Source: Mycolicibacterium litorale
Lineage (GTDB): Bacteria > Actinomycetota > Actinomycetes > Mycobacteriales > Mycobacteriaceae
Assembly: GCF_010731695.1 (NCBI RefSeq)
Contig: NZ_AP022586.1
Span: forward strand, 124,001-188,000
Length of the DNA: 64,000 bases
Direction of reading: 5' to 3'
The number at the start of each line of letters is the position of its first letter. Within the stretch, counting starts at the first letter, position 1. Below, in pieces: positions 39,008 through 50,210 of this stretch. Made by a program: the position numbers and the translations under genes. A model generated the notes under the pieces. The model saw nothing but the letters and a program-made list of their open reading frames with translations. It was not told the DNA's origin and searched no databases.

Positions 39008-39040
39008 TTACGATTCCCACAGACTCGGGTTAATGTAACC
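39008..39040 (+). promoter_or_regulatory. desA2 promoter with two overlapping palindromes (likely leaderless)
   Basis: The -35 box TTACGA (39008-39013) is 17 bp from the -10 box TAATGT (39031-39036), which ends 7 bases before the ATG. The palindrome GGTTAATGTAACC (39028-39040) covers the -10 box. A second dyad, GGGAAT-N6-ATTCCC (39001-39018), covers the -35 box. MadR is known to repress mycobacterial desA genes; whether either dyad is its operator is inference. Confidence 0.55.
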
Positions 39041-39042
39041 GC

Positions 39043-39870
39043 ATGGCACAGAAACCTGTCCCTAACGCGCTGACCCTCGAACTCGAGCCGGTCGTCAAGG
39101 GCGAACTGCGTCGCCACCTCGACTCCGAGGACCTCTGGTACGCGCACGACTACGTGCCGTTCGACCAGGGGGAGAACTTCGCGTTCCTCGGCGGGCGCGA
39201 CTGGGATCCCTCGCAGGTGACCCTGCCCAAGCCGGTCACCGACGCGCTCGAGATCCTGCTGATCACCAAGGACAACCTCGCCGGCTACCACCGCGAGCTC
39301 GTCGAGCACTTCATCCTCGAGGAGAAGTGGGGACGCTGGATCGGCCGCTGGACCGCCGAGGAGCACCTGCACGCCGTCGCGCTGCGCAACTACCTCGTCG
39401 TCACCCGCGAGGTCGACCCGGCCGCGAACGAGGACGTGCGCGTCGAGCACGTCATGAAGGGCTACCGCGCCGACCGGTTCAGCCAGATCGAGACGCTGGT
39501 GTTCATGGCGTTCTTCGAGCGGTCCCACGCGGTGTTCACCCGCAACCTCGAGGCACAGATCACCGAACCGGTGCTCAAGGGGCTGGTCGGCCGGATCGCC
39601 GCCGACGAGGAGCGCCACGAGGTGTTCTTCGCGAACCTCGTCGCGCACTGCCTGCAGACCCACCGCGACGAGACCGTGGCGGCGATCGCGCAGCGCGCGG
39701 CCGAGCTCGGCGTGGTCGGCGGAGACATCGACGCCTACCAGGACAAGGTCGCGGTGATGGCCGAGAATGGCATCTTCAGCCAGGAGCACCTGCGCACGGT
39801 GATCTCCGACCGCATCGCGGCGTGGAGTCTGGCCGACGAACCCTCGCTGCGGCAGTTCACGAACGCTTAA
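39043..39870 (+). CDS. desA2: Acyl-[ACP] desaturase DesA2
   Basis: This 275-residue protein of the soluble diiron acyl-ACP desaturase family is the same length as M. tuberculosis DesA2 (Rv1094), which is linked to mycolic acid desaturation. Diiron ligand motifs are TAEEHLHA (Glu107, His110) and AADEERHEVFF (Glu189, His192), with further glutamates in SQIETLVFMAFFERSHA. An essential envelope-lipid role is known for the family in mycobacteria. The promoter suggests a leaderless mRNA and repressor control. Confidence 0.94.
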   Translation: MAQKPVPNALTLELEPVVKGELRRHLDSEDLWYAHDYVPFDQGENFAFLGGRDWDPSQVTLPKPVTDALEILLITKDNLAGYHRELVEHFILEEKWGRWIGRWTAEEHLHAVALRNYLVVTREVDPAANEDVRVEHVMKGYRADRFSQIETLVFMAFFERSHAVFTRNLEAQITEPVLKGLVGRIAADEERHEVFFANLVAHCLQTHRDETVAAIAQRAAELGVVGGDIDAYQDKVAVMAENGIFSQEHLRTVISDRIAAWSLADEPSLRQFTNA

Positions 39871-39925
39871 CCTGACGCGCGCCCCGCACCGGCGCGTCTG
39901 CGCGGCGCGCACCCGGCGACGGGAG

Positions 39926-39931
39926 TAGCGT
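39926..39931 (+). promoter_or_regulatory. -10 box for the phoAT-phoH2 operon (likely leaderless)
   Basis: TAGCGT ends 8 bases before the ATG at 39940. A transcript starting at or near the A of that ATG would begin directly with the small gene. Confidence 0.45.
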
Positions 39932-39939
39932 CGCTTTCG

Positions 39940-40074
39940 ATGGCTAGCGAATTGCTCTGCTGTCCGGGCGGTACCCGATCGTTGCGATCACGAGAGGGCC
40001 GGCCCCGGCCCTGGTGCCGCAGTGTCCGCCGACAGGTTCGCGGGGGACCCGCGGATACCAGGAGCGCTACGTGA
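39940..40074 (+). CDS. phoAT: PhoAT-like small basic protein upstream of phoH2
   Basis: A 44-codon reading frame runs from ATG 39940 to a TGA that overlaps the phoH2 GTG start (GTGA). The peptide is strongly basic (about 13 arginines, for example [14 protein letters not shown] and SVRRQVRGG), with three cysteines. Mycobacterial phoH2 genes are described as operons with a short upstream gene, phoAT, that acts as an antitoxin-like partner. The position, overlap and a -10 box right before it fit that description. The protein is too short for homology to be judged by eye. Confidence 0.6.
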   Translation: MASELLCCPGGTRSLRSREGRPRPWCRSVRRQVRGGPADTRSAT

Positions 40075-41384
40075 CCGATTCGCCTCTCCGGACTTACGTG
40101 CTCGACACCTCCGTGCTGTTGTCCGATCCCTGGGCAACGACACGGTTTGCCGAACACGAGGTGGTTGTCCCGCTGGTGGTCATCAGTGAGTTGGAAGCCA
40201 AACGGCATCACCACGAGCTCGGCTGGTTCGCCCGGCAGGCGTTGCGCCTGTTCGACGACCTCCGGCTCGAGCACGGTCGCCTCGATCAGCCGATTCCCGT
40301 TGGGACAGAAGGCGGAACGCTGCACGTCGAGCTGAACCACAGCGACCCGTCGGTGCTGCCCGCCGGCTTCCGCACCGACTCCAACGACGCCAGGATCCTC
40401 ACGGTGGCAGCCAATCTGGCCGCCGAGGGGAAGCTGGTCACGCTGGTCAGCAAGGACATCCCACTGCGCGTCAAGGCCGGTGCGGTCGGCCTGGCCGCCG
40501 ACGAGTACCACGCACAGGATGTCGTGGTGTCGGGCTGGACCGGGATGGACGAGATCGACGTGACCGCCGACGAGGTGGCCGCCCTGTTCGCAGAGGGTGA
40601 GATCGACCTGGCCCCGGCGCGAGATCTGCCGTGCCACACCGGTGTTCGGCTGCTCGGCGGAAACTCGCATGCGCTCGGCCGGGTGAACGCCGCCAAACGG
40701 GTGCAGCTGGTCCGCGGTGACCGTGAAGTGTTCGGCCTCCGGGGAAGGTCGGCCGAACAACGCATGGCGCTGGATCTGCTGCTCGACGAATCGGTCGGCA
40801 TCGTCTCGCTCGGCGGCAAGGCGGGCACCGGCAAGTCGGCGCTGGCGCTGTGCGCGGGCCTCGAAGCGGTGCTGGAGCGTCGCACCCAGCGCAAGGTCGT
40901 GGTGTTCCGGCCGCTCTACGCCGTCGGCGGGCAGGATCTGGGTTATCTGCCCGGCAGCGAGAGCGACAAGATGGGGCCGTGGGCCCAGGCCGTCTTCGAC
41001 ACCCTCGAAGGGCTGGCGAGCCCCGCGGTGCTCGAGGAGGTGCTGTCGCGCGGAATGCTGGAAGTGTTGCCGCTCACCCACATTCGCGGTCGCTCGCTGC
41101 ACGATTCGTTCGTGATCGTCGACGAGGCGCAGTCGCTGGAGCGCAACGTCCTGCTGACTGTGCTGTCCCGTCTCGGCGCCGGCTCGCGGGTGGTGCTCAC
41201 CCACGACGTCGCCCAGCGCGACAACCTGCGGGTCGGCCGTCACGACGGTGTTGCGGCGGTGATCGAGAAGCTCAAGGGTCACCCGCTGTTCGCCCACATC
41301 ACGCTGCAGCGCAGCGAACGCTCGCCGATCGCCGCGCTGGTCACCGAGATGCTCGAGGAGATCAGCCCCGGCGCCCTCCCGTGA
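40071..41384 (+). CDS. phoH2: PhoH2, PIN-domain RNase fused to PhoH ATPase
   Basis: This 437-residue fusion has an N-terminal PIN ribonuclease domain (Asp12 in [10 protein letters not shown], Glu in [28 protein letters not shown]) and a C-terminal PhoH ATPase/helicase domain with Walker [13 protein letters not shown] (249-260) and Walker [12 protein letters not shown]. PhoH2 proteins unwind and cleave RNA in an ATP-dependent way. The GTG at 40071 follows AGGAG by six bases and overlaps the stop of the phoAT-like gene. A family A hairpin starts 6 bp after its stop. Confidence 0.94.
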   Translation: MTDSPLRTYVLDTSVLLSDPWATTRFAEHEVVVPLVVISELEAKRHHHELGWFARQALRLFDDLRLEHGRLDQPIPVGTEGGTLHVELNHSDPSVLPAGFRTDSNDARILTVAANLAAEGKLVTLVSKDIPLRVKAGAVGLAADEYHAQDVVVSGWTGMDEIDVTADEVAALFAEGEIDLAPARDLPCHTGVRLLGGNSHALGRVNAAKRVQLVRGDREVFGLRGRSAEQRMALDLLLDESVGIVSLGGKAGTGKSALALCAGLEAVLERRTQRKVVVFRPLYAVGGQDLGYLPGSESDKMGPWAQAVFDTLEGLASPAVLEEVLSRGMLEVLPLTHIRGRSLHDSFVIVDEAQSLERNVLLTVLSRLGAGSRVVLTHDVAQRDNLRVGRHDGVAAVIEKLKGHPLFAHITLQRSERSPIAALVTEMLEEISPGALP

Positions 41385-41390
41385 CGTGGT

Positions 41391-41439
41391 GATTTCGGTG
41401 TGGTTGGTCGCGCTGGGCGCGACCAACCACACCGAAATC
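41391..41439. repeat. Hairpin repeat, family A, copy 2
   Basis: Two perfect 22-base arms (41391-41412 and 41418-41439) with the same CTGGG loop as copy 1. Relative to copy 1, one A in the left arm is G (GTGTGG instead of GTGTAG), and the right arm has the matching C change, so pairing is kept. It follows phoH2 closely and probably terminates its transcript. Confidence 0.85.
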
Positions 41440-41443
41440 GCGA

Positions 41444-41459
41444 GTGACCTAAGGCCCTA
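41444..41459. promoter_or_regulatory. DosR (DevR) box before the nitroreductase-devRS genes
   Basis: GTGACCTAAGGCCCTA matches the dormancy-regulon consensus GGGACTTNNGNCCCTA at 11 of 13 specified positions. It is 33 bp before the nitroreductase ATG, a typical distance for activation, and the devR gene itself lies downstream, which would give autoregulation. Confidence 0.6.
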
Positions 41460-41492
41460 GGCGGCCGGGGTGGCGGGGACGAAGCTGAAGCG

Positions 41493-42470
41493 ATGTCCGA
41501 TACCGTGGTCGCCACCGAGGTCATCCGCGACGCCGTCCGCCTGGCCTGCCGCGCGCCGTCACTGCACAACAGCCAGCCGTGGCGGTGGGTCGCCGACGCG
41601 GACGGGCTGCACCTGTTCCTCGACCCCGCGCGGCTGATGTACTGGGCCGACCGGTCCGGCCGCGAAGCCGTCATCAGCTGCGGTGCGGTACTCGACCACC
41701 TGCGCGTCGCGCTGGCCGCCGCCGGGTGGGAAGCCCACGTCGAGCGGCTACCCGATCGCGAGGATCCCGACCACCTGGCCACGGTCACCGTCACGCCGAT
41801 GGAATCGGTCAGCGAGGCCCACCGCCGCCGCGCCGACGCGATCCTGCTGCGCCGCACCGACCGCCTCCCGATGGCCGCCGCACCGGACTGGGAGTCGTTC
41901 GAACCGCTGATGCGCGCTCGCGTCGAGGACGACGTGCACGCCGACATCCTCGCCGACCAGCTCCGCGGCGAACTCGCCGAGACCTCGCACCTTACCGAGG
42001 TGCTGCGCCTCTACGATTCCTCCTACCATGCCGAACTGAGCTGGTGGACAGCACCTTTCGACGCCGGCGAGGGAATCCCGCAGAGCGCGCTGGTGTCCGC
42101 CGCCGAGAGTGAACGCGTCGACGTCGGCCGCAACTTTCCCGTCACCCGCGGCGCCGAGCGGCGGCCGGGCATCGGCGGGGACCGGGCCACCATCGTCGTG
42201 CTGTCCACCGACGGGGACGATCGCCTCGACGCGCTGCGCAGCGGCGAGGCGATGTCGGCGGTCCTGCTGGAAGCCACCATGGCCGGGTTGGGCACCTGCA
42301 CCGTCACCCACGTGACCGAAGTCGCGTCCAGCCGCGGCATCGTCGGCAACCTGATCGGCCGCGCCGCGCGGCCGCAGGTGCTGATCCGCGTCGGGCTGGC
42401 GCCGTCGCTGGAGGCGGTGCCGCCGCCGACCCCGCGCCGGGCGCTGCGGGACGTGCTGCGATTCGCGTAG
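41493..42470 (+). CDS. Acg-type nitroreductase family protein (putative DosR-regulon member)
   Basis: This 325-residue protein is of the Acg/Rv3131 nitroreductase subfamily, with the N-terminal motif [32 protein letters not shown] [18 protein letters not shown], and a C-terminal FMN-domain half ([19 protein letters not shown]). Acg-type proteins are strongly DosR-induced in M. tuberculosis but may sequester flavin rather than reduce nitro groups. A DosR box precedes it, and it is 40 bp upstream of devR, probably in one transcript. Confidence 0.85.
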   Translation: MSDTVVATEVIRDAVRLACRAPSLHNSQPWRWVADADGLHLFLDPARLMYWADRSGREAVISCGAVLDHLRVALAAAGWEAHVERLPDREDPDHLATVTVTPMESVSEAHRRRADAILLRRTDRLPMAAAPDWESFEPLMRARVEDDVHADILADQLRGELAETSHLTEVLRLYDSSYHAELSWWTAPFDAGEGIPQSALVSAAESERVDVGRNFPVTRGAERRPGIGGDRATIVVLSTDGDDRLDALRSGEAMSAVLLEATMAGLGTCTVTHVTEVASSRGIVGNLIGRAARPQVLIRVGLAPSLEAVPPPTPRRALRDVLRFA

Positions 42471-42510
42471 CCGTTTGCGAACGGGAGCGCCGGTGGTGAC
42501 ACTGGCGAGC

Positions 42511-43158
42511 ATGGTCCGCGTCTTCCTGGTCGACGATCACGAGGTGGTGCGCCGCGGGCTGATCGACCTGCTGAGCGCCGACCCCGAACTCGACGTGGTG
42601 GGCGAGGCCGATTCGGTGGCCTCAGCGCTGGCGCGCATCCCCGCTGTGGCCCCCGATGTCGCGGTGCTCGACGTGCGGCTGCCCGACGGCAACGGCATCG
42701 AACTGTGCCGCGACCTGCTGTCGCGGCTGCCCGATCTGCGGTGTCTGATGTTGACGTCCTTCACCTCCGATGAGGCGATGCTGGACGCGATCCTGGCCGG
42801 CGCCAGCGGATACGTCGTCAAGGACATCAAGGGCATGGAGCTCGCGCAGGCGATCAAGGACGTCGGGGCGGGGCGCTCGCTGCTGGACAATCGGGCCGCC
42901 ACCGCGCTGATGGCCAAACTGCGCGGCGACGCCGCACGCTCCGATCCGCTGTCGGCTCTGTCGGCCCAAGAACGGGTGCTGCTCGACCTGCTCGGGGAGG
43001 GGCTGACCAACAAGCAGATCGCGGCGCGGATGTTCCTGGCGGAGAAGACGGTCAAGAACTACGTGTCCCGGCTGCTGGCGAAACTCGGTATGGAGCGGCG
43101 CACACAGGCCGCGGTGTTCGTGTCGAAGCTCGATCGCCCCGCCCGCGGCGATGGTTGA
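42511..43158 (+). CDS. devR: Dormancy response regulator DevR (DosR)
   Basis: This 215-residue NarL-family response regulator is nearly collinear with M. tuberculosis DosR (217). The receiver residues are all at identical positions: Asp8/Asp9 in [10 protein letters not shown], phosphorylated Asp54 in [11 protein letters not shown], Thr82 and Lys104 in [12 protein letters not shown]. The C-terminal LuxR helix-turn-helix is [19 protein letters not shown], followed by [20 protein letters not shown]. It activates the hypoxia/NO dormancy regulon. The ATG at 42511 gives the conserved [11 protein letters not shown]. Confidence 0.96.
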   Translation: MVRVFLVDDHEVVRRGLIDLLSADPELDVVGEADSVASALARIPAVAPDVAVLDVRLPDGNGIELCRDLLSRLPDLRCLMLTSFTSDEAMLDAILAGASGYVVKDIKGMELAQAIKDVGAGRSLLDNRAATALMAKLRGDAARSDPLSALSAQERVLLDLLGEGLTNKQIAARMFLAEKTVKNYVSRLLAKLGMERRTQAAVFVSKLDRPARGDG

Positions 43159-44823
<1,665 letters not shown>

Positions 44824-45780
44824 TCAGTCCGGCAACGGACGCCTCGGCGTGGCGGGCAGTGCGGCCGCGTCGTCGGGCGCCCAGCCGATGCGCAACAGCA
44901 TCTGCGGGTGGGCCCGGGATTCGAAGATCTCTTCGCGCAACGCCGCTCGCGTCTGGGGCACCTCCAGCGGCTCGGTGACCGGGCAGCTCGCCAGCCCGAT
45001 CGACGTGGCGGTGAGAAGCACGAGGCTGGTGGCCTCGCCCGCCCGCAAGCGTGCCGGTGGATCGTCGTCGCGGGTGCCCAGGGCGAGCACCACCGCGTTG
45101 TCCGCGCCGTCGGCGGGGTCGGCCGGACGGGCCGGCGTGCTGCCGGCGAACACCCGCCCGGGAACCGGCGCGGACACGTCGGTCGGCGGGACGTTGGCCG
45201 CGGGGACGCCCGCCACCGACCCGTACCGGCCGCTCCACGTGGTCAGTTCGCGCAGGTAGGCCTCGTCGTGCAGATGCGTGCGCATCGCGTCGTCCACCGC
45301 CGCGTGCAACCCGGCCAGCGACTCCACCCGGCGCAGCGACACCCCGGCGCGCGCCGCGCGCGCCCCCATCACCGCGATGTCGGCGGGGGAGACCTCACGG
45401 CTGCTGTAACGTCTGCGGTCGGTGCGGCGCCGGGGAATCGCTGCGGCGAGCGCGAGCTCCAGTTCGGTCGGCGGGCGCGGTGAAAGTGTCAGTGTCGCAA
45501 GGTGATTCGGTTCGTCCGGCGCGGGGAAGCGGTGCACGCGCGCAGCCCAGCCCAGCGCCGCGAACGCGACCACGGCATGGTGCAGCGTCGCCCCGCAGCT
45601 GAGCAGGAAGTCCCGCCCGTCCGGGTCGATCTGCGGCAGATGCAGCGAGGGTTCGGCGAACAGGTCCACCCGGTCCGCGCCGGCCCGCCAGCGCCACGGC
45701 TGGCTGTTGTGCACCGACGGCGCCCGCACGGCCGACGCCAGCGCCGCGCGCAGCACGGAGGCGTCGGGAAAGCTGGTCAC
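44824..45780 (-). CDS. Second Acg-type nitroreductase family protein
   Basis: This protein of about 318 residues is related to the nitroreductase at 41493. It shares [39 protein letters not shown] and a C-terminal AGEATSLVLLTATSIGLAS block. It ends directly against the devS stop (TGATCA shared point). The start chosen is GTG 45780, giving VTSFPDASVLRAAL; the GGAGGG is only one base upstream, so GTG 45798 remains possible. A DosR-like site lies 36 bp upstream. It is probably part of the same hypoxia response. Confidence 0.82.
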   Translation of the reverse strand: MTSFPDASVLRAALASAVRAPSVHNSQPWRWRAGADRVDLFAEPSLHLPQIDPDGRDFLLSCGATLHHAVVAFAALGWAARVHRFPAPDEPNHLATLTLSPRPPTELELALAAAIPRRRTDRRRYSSREVSPADIAVMGARAARAGVSLRRVESLAGLHAAVDDAMRTHLHDEAYLRELTTWSGRYGSVAGVPAANVPPTDVSAPVPGRVFAGSTPARPADPADGADNAVVLALGTRDDDPPARLRAGEATSLVLLTATSIGLASCPVTEPLEVPQTRAALREEIFESRAHPQMLLRIGWAPDDAAALPATPRRPLPD

Positions 45781-45815
45781 CCCTCCAGGGTGACCCACCG
45801 CGGGCCGTTGCGGTA

Positions 45816-45829
45816 GGGCACAAAGGCCC
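45816..45829. promoter_or_regulatory. Weak DosR-like site in the nitroreductase/epimerase divergent promoter
   Basis: GGGCACAAAGGCCC matches the 14-base DosR core GGGACTWWAGTCCC at 10 positions, keeping both GGG and CCC ends. It lies midway between two divergent starts (36 and 43 bp away), a good place to control both. Confidence 0.38.
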
Positions 45830-45871
45830 GCGGCGGCGATTGGACGACCGCGGCCCGGGTACTGACCCCGT

Positions 45872-46948
45872 ATGCCCACACGCGTCGTGATCACCGGAGC
45901 CAGCGGAAACGTCGGAACTGCACTATTGCACCGGCTCGCCGACGCGGGCGGCTACACCGTCACCGGGGTGACCCGGCGTCAGCCGCCCAACACCGGCATC
46001 TACCGCTCGGCGCAGTGGCGTCAGCTCGACCTGGCCGATCACGACGCCACCACCCGGCTGCAATCGGTGATGCACGACGCGGACAGCGTCGTGCACCTCG
46101 CCTGGGGTTTCCAGCCGACCCGCAACGTGCAGTACCTGGACGCGGTCGGCGTCGGGGGTACCCGTGCGGTGCTGCGGGCGGCCGACGTCGCCGGCGTCGG
46201 ACAGCTGGTGCACATGTCCTCGGTGGGGACCTACGCGGCGGGCCGATACGGGCAGTACGTCGACGAAACCTGGTCCACGGCGGGCATTCCCACCTCGGCC
46301 TACAGCCGTGCCAAGTCCGCGGCCGAAGCGCTGCTCGACGACTACGAGCGCAGCCATACCGACGGTGTCACGATCGCGCGGATGCGGCCCGGGTTCATCA
46401 TGCAGCGCAGCGCCGCCGGCGGTTTGCGCCGCTACACCCTGCCCGCGTTCATCGAACCCCGGTGGCTGCGGTTCCTGCCGGTGCTCCCGCTCGACCGCCG
46501 TCTGGTCGTGCCGATCATCCACGCCGACGACGTCGCGGACGCGATCGCGCGGACCGTCGAGCGCCGTGCCGCCGGACCGTTCAACCTGATGGCCGAACCG
46601 CCCGTGCGCCGCGACGACCTGGCCGACGCCCTCGGCGCGCAACCGGTGCACGTCCCGTCGTCGGTACTGCGGCCCGCGGTGGCGCTGTCGTGGCGGGCGC
46701 GGCTGCAGCCGATCGACGAGGGCTGGCTCGACATGGCGTTCACCGTGCCGCTGCTCGACACCGCCCGCGCGCAGACGGAGCTCGGCTGGACGCCGACGCG
46801 CACCTCGGTGGAGGCGATGGCCGACATGGGCGAGGGATTCAAGAACTGCGCCGACACCGAGAGCCCGGTGCTGGCCTACCGGGGGCCGCTGACCAGCATG
46901 CTGCGCGACCTGCGGGCCGGCCCGATCACCGACCGCAAGGTGCCGTGA
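45872..46948 (+). CDS. NAD-dependent epimerase/dehydratase family protein
   Basis: This 358-residue extended short-chain dehydrogenase has the nucleotide-binding motif VVITGASGNVGTALL and the catalytic region MSSVGTYAAGRYGQYVDE with YSRAK (Tyr/Lys pair). A sugar-nucleotide-epimerase-like C-terminal half follows (IIHADDVADAIARTVERRAAG). The substrate cannot be assigned. It is divergent from the second nitroreductase with a DosR-like site between, so hypoxia control is possible. A family A hairpin starts right after the stop. Confidence 0.84.
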   Translation: MPTRVVITGASGNVGTALLHRLADAGGYTVTGVTRRQPPNTGIYRSAQWRQLDLADHDATTRLQSVMHDADSVVHLAWGFQPTRNVQYLDAVGVGGTRAVLRAADVAGVGQLVHMSSVGTYAAGRYGQYVDETWSTAGIPTSAYSRAKSAAEALLDDYERSHTDGVTIARMRPGFIMQRSAAGGLRRYTLPAFIEPRWLRFLPVLPLDRRLVVPIIHADDVADAIARTVERRAAGPFNLMAEPPVRRDDLADALGAQPVHVPSSVLRPAVALSWRARLQPIDEGWLDMAFTVPLLDTARAQTELGWTPTRTSVEAMADMGEGFKNCADTESPVLAYRGPLTSMLRDLRAGPITDRKVP

Positions 46949-46951
46949 GGT

Positions 46952-47000
46952 GATTTCGGTGTAGTTGGTCGCGCTCACGGCGACCAACTACACCGAAATC
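46952..47000. repeat. Hairpin repeat, family A, copy 3
   Basis: Arms of 21 bases (46952-46972 and 46980-47000), with the same outer sequence as copies 1 and 2 (GATTTCGGTGTAGTTGGTCG) but a changed loop (GCTCACG). It lies between the convergent epimerase and fum genes, 3 and 6 bases from their stops. Confidence 0.85.
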
Positions 47001-47006
47001 GCTAGC

Positions 47007-48419
47007 TCAGTCGCCGTCCTTGACCCGGGCCATGGCCAGCACGTCGAGGCGACGGTCGAGTTCCTCCTCGGAGAGCTTCTCGCCGGTCAGGCCGCGGTCG
47101 ATGACCGTCTGGCGGATCGTCTTGCGCTCCTTGAGCGCCTCCTTGGCCACCTTGGCGGCCTCCTCGTAGCCGATCGCCGAGTTCAGCGGCGTCACGATCG
47201 ACGGCGACGACTCGGCCAGCTCGCGCAGGCGCTCCTCGTTGGCGACCAGACCGTCGATGCACCGCTCGGCGAACAGCCGCGACGAGTTGGTCAGCAGCTT
47301 GAACGACTCGAGCAGATTGCGCGCCATCATCGGGATATAGACGTTGAGCTCGAATGCGCCGGACGCGCCGCCGAAGGCGATCGCCGCGTCGTTGCCCACC
47401 ACCTGGCAGGCCACCTGCGTCACCGCCTCGGGGATCACCGGGTTGACCTTGCCCGGCATGATCGAGCTGCCCGGCTGCAGATCCGGCAGCTGGATCTCGC
47501 CGAGCCCGGTCAGCGGACCCGAGCCCATCCAGCGGATGTCGTTGGCGATCTTGGTCAGCGACACCGCGATCGTGCGCAGCGCACCCGAGGCCTCGACGAG
47601 CCCGTCGCGGGCGGCCTGCGCCTCGAACGAGTCGACGGCCGTGCGCAATTCGGCGATGCCGGTCTGGTCGACGAGCACCTCGACGACCTTGGCGCCGAAG
47701 CCCTCCGGCGCGTTGAGGCCGGTGCCGACGGCGGTGCCGCCGATGGCGAGTTCACCGAGGCGGGGCAGGGTGGCCTTGACCCGTTCGATGCCGGCCTCGA
47801 CCTGGCGGGCGTAGCCGCCGAACTCCTGGCCGAGGGTCACCGGCACCGCGTCCATCAGGTGGGTGCGGCCCGACTTCACCGTCGTGCGCCACTGGCGGGC
47901 CTTGCCGGCCAGCGACTCGTGCAGCACCTCGAGCGCCGGGATCAGATGGCGCACAGCAGCTTCGGTGGCCGCGATGTGGGTCGCGGTCGGGAACGTGTCG
48001 TTGGAGCTCTGCGACATGTTGACGTGGTCGTTGGGGTGCACGGTGACGCCGTTGGCCGCCGCGATCGACGCGATCACCTCGTTGGCGTTCATGTTCGAGC
48101 TGGTGCCCGAGCCGGTCTGGAACACGTCGATCGGGAACTGGTCGTCATGCTGACCGTCCGCGATCTCCGCCGCGGCGGCGATGATCGCGTCGGCCTTCTC
48201 CGCGTCGAGCAGCCCGAGGTCCTTGTTCACCTGCGCACAGGCGCCTTTGAGCAGGCCGAGCGCCCGGATCTGGGTGCGCTCCAGGCCGCGGCCGGAGATC
48301 GGGAAGTTCTCCACGGCCCGCTGCGTCTGGGCGCGCCACAGCGCATCCTTGGGCACCCGGACTTCGCCCATGGTGTCGTGCTCGATGCGGTACTCGACGT
48401 CGGTGTCGGTTTCGGCCAT
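47007..48419 (-). CDS. fum: Fumarate hydratase, class II
   Basis: This 470-residue enzyme of the TCA cycle interconverts fumarate and malate. The class II signature loop [16 protein letters not shown] is intact, as are [17 protein letters not shown], the catalytic-histidine region [19 protein letters not shown], and [16 protein letters not shown]. The length is normal (~465-475). AAGGGACA precedes the ATG. It lies 30 bp downstream of glpX in one operon (Rv1098c/Rv1099c order). Confidence 0.96.
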   Translation of the reverse strand: MAETDTDVEYRIEHDTMGEVRVPKDALWRAQTQRAVENFPISGRGLERTQIRALGLLKGACAQVNKDLGLLDAEKADAIIAAAAEIADGQHDDQFPIDVFQTGSGTSSNMNANEVIASIAAANGVTVHPNDHVNMSQSSNDTFPTATHIAATEAAVRHLIPALEVLHESLAGKARQWRTTVKSGRTHLMDAVPVTLGQEFGGYARQVEAGIERVKATLPRLGELAIGGTAVGTGLNAPEGFGAKVVEVLVDQTGIAELRTAVDSFEAQAARDGLVEASGALRTIAVSLTKIANDIRWMGSGPLTGLGEIQLPDLQPGSSIMPGKVNPVIPEAVTQVACQVVGNDAAIAFGGASGAFELNVYIPMMARNLLESFKLLTNSSRLFAERCIDGLVANEERLRELAESSPSIVTPLNSAIGYEEAAKVAKEALKERKTIRQTVIDRGLTGEKLSEEELDRRLDVLAMARVKDGD

Positions 48420-48449
48420 TGTGTGTTGTGTCCCTTAGGGTTTCGGCGG

Positions 48450-49478
48450 TTACGGCAGGGGATAGGCGGCGTTGCTGTCACCGGTGAAGTCGACAGCGGA
48501 GTACTCGTTGAGTTTGGACAGGCGGTGGTACGCCTCGATCATGCGGACGGTGCCCGACTTGCTGCGCATCACGATGGACTGGGTGGTGCAGCCGCCGCCG
48601 GTGTAGCGCACACCCTGCAGCAGATCGCCGTCGGTGACGCCGGTGGCGCAGAAGAACACGTTCTCGCCCGACACCAGATCCTCGGTCTTGAGCACCCGGT
48701 CGATGTCGTGGCCGGCGTCGATCGCCTTCTGGCGCTCCTCGTCGTCCTTCGGGGCGAGCTGGGCGTGGATGGCGCCGCCCATACAGCGGATCGCGGCGGC
48801 GGTGATGATGCCCTCGGGGGTGCCGCCGATGCCGGCGAGCATGTCGGTGCCGGAGTTGGGCCGGCAGGCCGAGATCGCGCCGGCCACGTCACCGTCGAAG
48901 ATCAGCCGGATGCGCGCACCGGCCTCGCGGACGTCGGCGATCAGCTGCTCGTGGCGCGGACGGTCGAGGATGCAGACCGTCACGTCGCGGACCGACAGGC
49001 CCTTGACCTTCGCGACGGCGCGGATGTTCTCACCGATCGGCGCGGTGATGTCGATGGCGTCGACGGCGTCCGGGCCGACGGCGATCTTGTTCATGTAGAA
49101 CACCGCCGACGGGTCGAACATCGCGCCGCGTTCGGCGACCGCCAGCACCGAGATCGCGTTCGGCATGCCCTTGCTCATCAGCGTGGTGCCGTCGATCGGG
49201 TCGACGGCGAAGTCGCAGTCGGGCCCGTCGCCGTTGCCGACCTCTTCGCCGTTGTAGAGCATCGGCGCGTTGTCCTTCTCGCCCTCGCCGATCACCACGA
49301 CGCCGCGCATGGACACCGAATTGACCAGCTCACGCATGGCGTCGACGGCGGCGCCGTCACCGCCCTCCTTGTCGCCGCGTCCCACCCATCGGCCCGCCGC
49401 CATGGCGCCGGCTTCGGTGACACGGACGAGTTCGAGGGCGAGGTTACGGTCAGGGGCTTCCCTGCGGCGATCTGGCAT
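48450..49478 (-). CDS. glpX: Fructose-1,6-bisphosphatase class II
   Basis: This 342-residue enzyme is the gluconeogenic phosphatase of mycobacteria. Metal and substrate motifs are [36 protein letters not shown], the [22 protein letters not shown] loop, and [16 protein letters not shown]. The start ATG at 49478 gives [18 protein letters not shown]. tuberculosis GlpX has about 20 more variable N-terminal residues, which are not supported here. It is divergent from a DUF4245 gene 55 bp away. Confidence 0.95.
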   Translation of the reverse strand: MPDRRREAPDRNLALELVRVTEAGAMAAGRWVGRGDKEGGDGAAVDAMRELVNSVSMRGVVVIGEGEKDNAPMLYNGEEVGNGDGPDCDFAVDPIDGTTLMSKGMPNAISVLAVAERGAMFDPSAVFYMNKIAVGPDAVDAIDITAPIGENIRAVAKVKGLSVRDVTVCILDRPRHEQLIADVREAGARIRLIFDGDVAGAISACRPNSGTDMLAGIGGTPEGIITAAAIRCMGGAIHAQLAPKDDEERQKAIDAGHDIDRVLKTEDLVSGENVFFCATGVTDGDLLQGVRYTGGGCTTQSIVMRSKSGTVRMIEAYHRLSKLNEYSAVDFTGDSNAAYPLP

Positions 49479-49533
49479 GGCCAAGATTGTCCCAGAAGCG
49501 GCTCGTCCTCGGGGAGCTGGGATACTGGCATTC

Positions 49534-50193
49534 ATGACCGTCGATCCCCCGCAGCCGGAGCGGCCCGCGCCGGATTCGACCGGTCCCGCGCCGCGGGAAG
49601 CCAAGCCGCGGCTGCTGCAGGACGGCCGGGACATGTTCTGGTCGATCGCACCGCTGGTGGTGGCGTGCATCGTGCTGGCGGGTCTGCTCGGCATGTGCTC
49701 GTTCCAGGGCCGCGGTCCGAGTGAGGGACCGGCACCGTCCTACGACGCGGCCCGCGCGCTGCAGGCCGACGCCGATGCGCTCGAGATCCCGATCCGGCTG
49801 CCCGAGCTGCCGGAGGGCTGGCGTGCGAACTCCGGCGGCCGCTCGGGCATCGAGGCGGGCGCGGTGGATCCGCGCACCGGACAGGCCACCCGCGCGGTGG
49901 TGTCGCGGACCGGCTACCTGGCGCCGAGCGGAAAGTACCTGAGCCTGAGCCAGAGCAACGCCGACGAAGACCAACTCGTCGGGTCCATCACCCCCGGCCT
50001 CGTGCCGTCCGGCGCGCAGGACGTGGACGGGGTGAGCTGGGTGGTCTACCAGGGCGGCGAGGGAGTGGAACCGGTCTGGACCACCCGACTGTCCGGAACC
50101 GCGCAGGTCGCGATCACCGGCGCCGGCAGCGTCGAGGAGTTCCGCACACTGGCCGCCGCGACGCAGAAGCAACAGCCACTGACCGCGAGGTAG
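49534..50193 (+). CDS. DUF4245-domain membrane-anchored protein (Rv1100 type)
   Basis: This 219-residue protein has a Pro/Glu-rich cytoplasmic N-terminus (about 34 residues), one membrane helix ([20 protein letters not shown]) and an extracytoplasmic domain of about 150 residues containing [14 protein letters not shown] and [15 protein letters not shown], typical of DUF4245. GlpX lies divergently, as in M. tuberculosis. Function unknown; it probably sits on the outer face of the membrane. Confidence 0.82.
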   Translation: MTVDPPQPERPAPDSTGPAPREAKPRLLQDGRDMFWSIAPLVVACIVLAGLLGMCSFQGRGPSEGPAPSYDAARALQADADALEIPIRLPELPEGWRANSGGRSGIEAGAVDPRTGQATRAVVSRTGYLAPSGKYLSLSQSNADEDQLVGSITPGLVPSGAQDVDGVSWVVYQGGEGVEPVWTTRLSGTAQVAITGAGSVEEFRTLAAATQKQQPLTAR

Positions 50194-50210
50194 GACCGGG
50201 GGACCCGACG

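Noticed and set aside
46965..49724. Long plus-strand frame (about 919 codons) opposite fum and glpX
   Set aside because: It is the complement of two fully recognisable enzymes and has biased composition. The start would lie inside a hairpin repeat.
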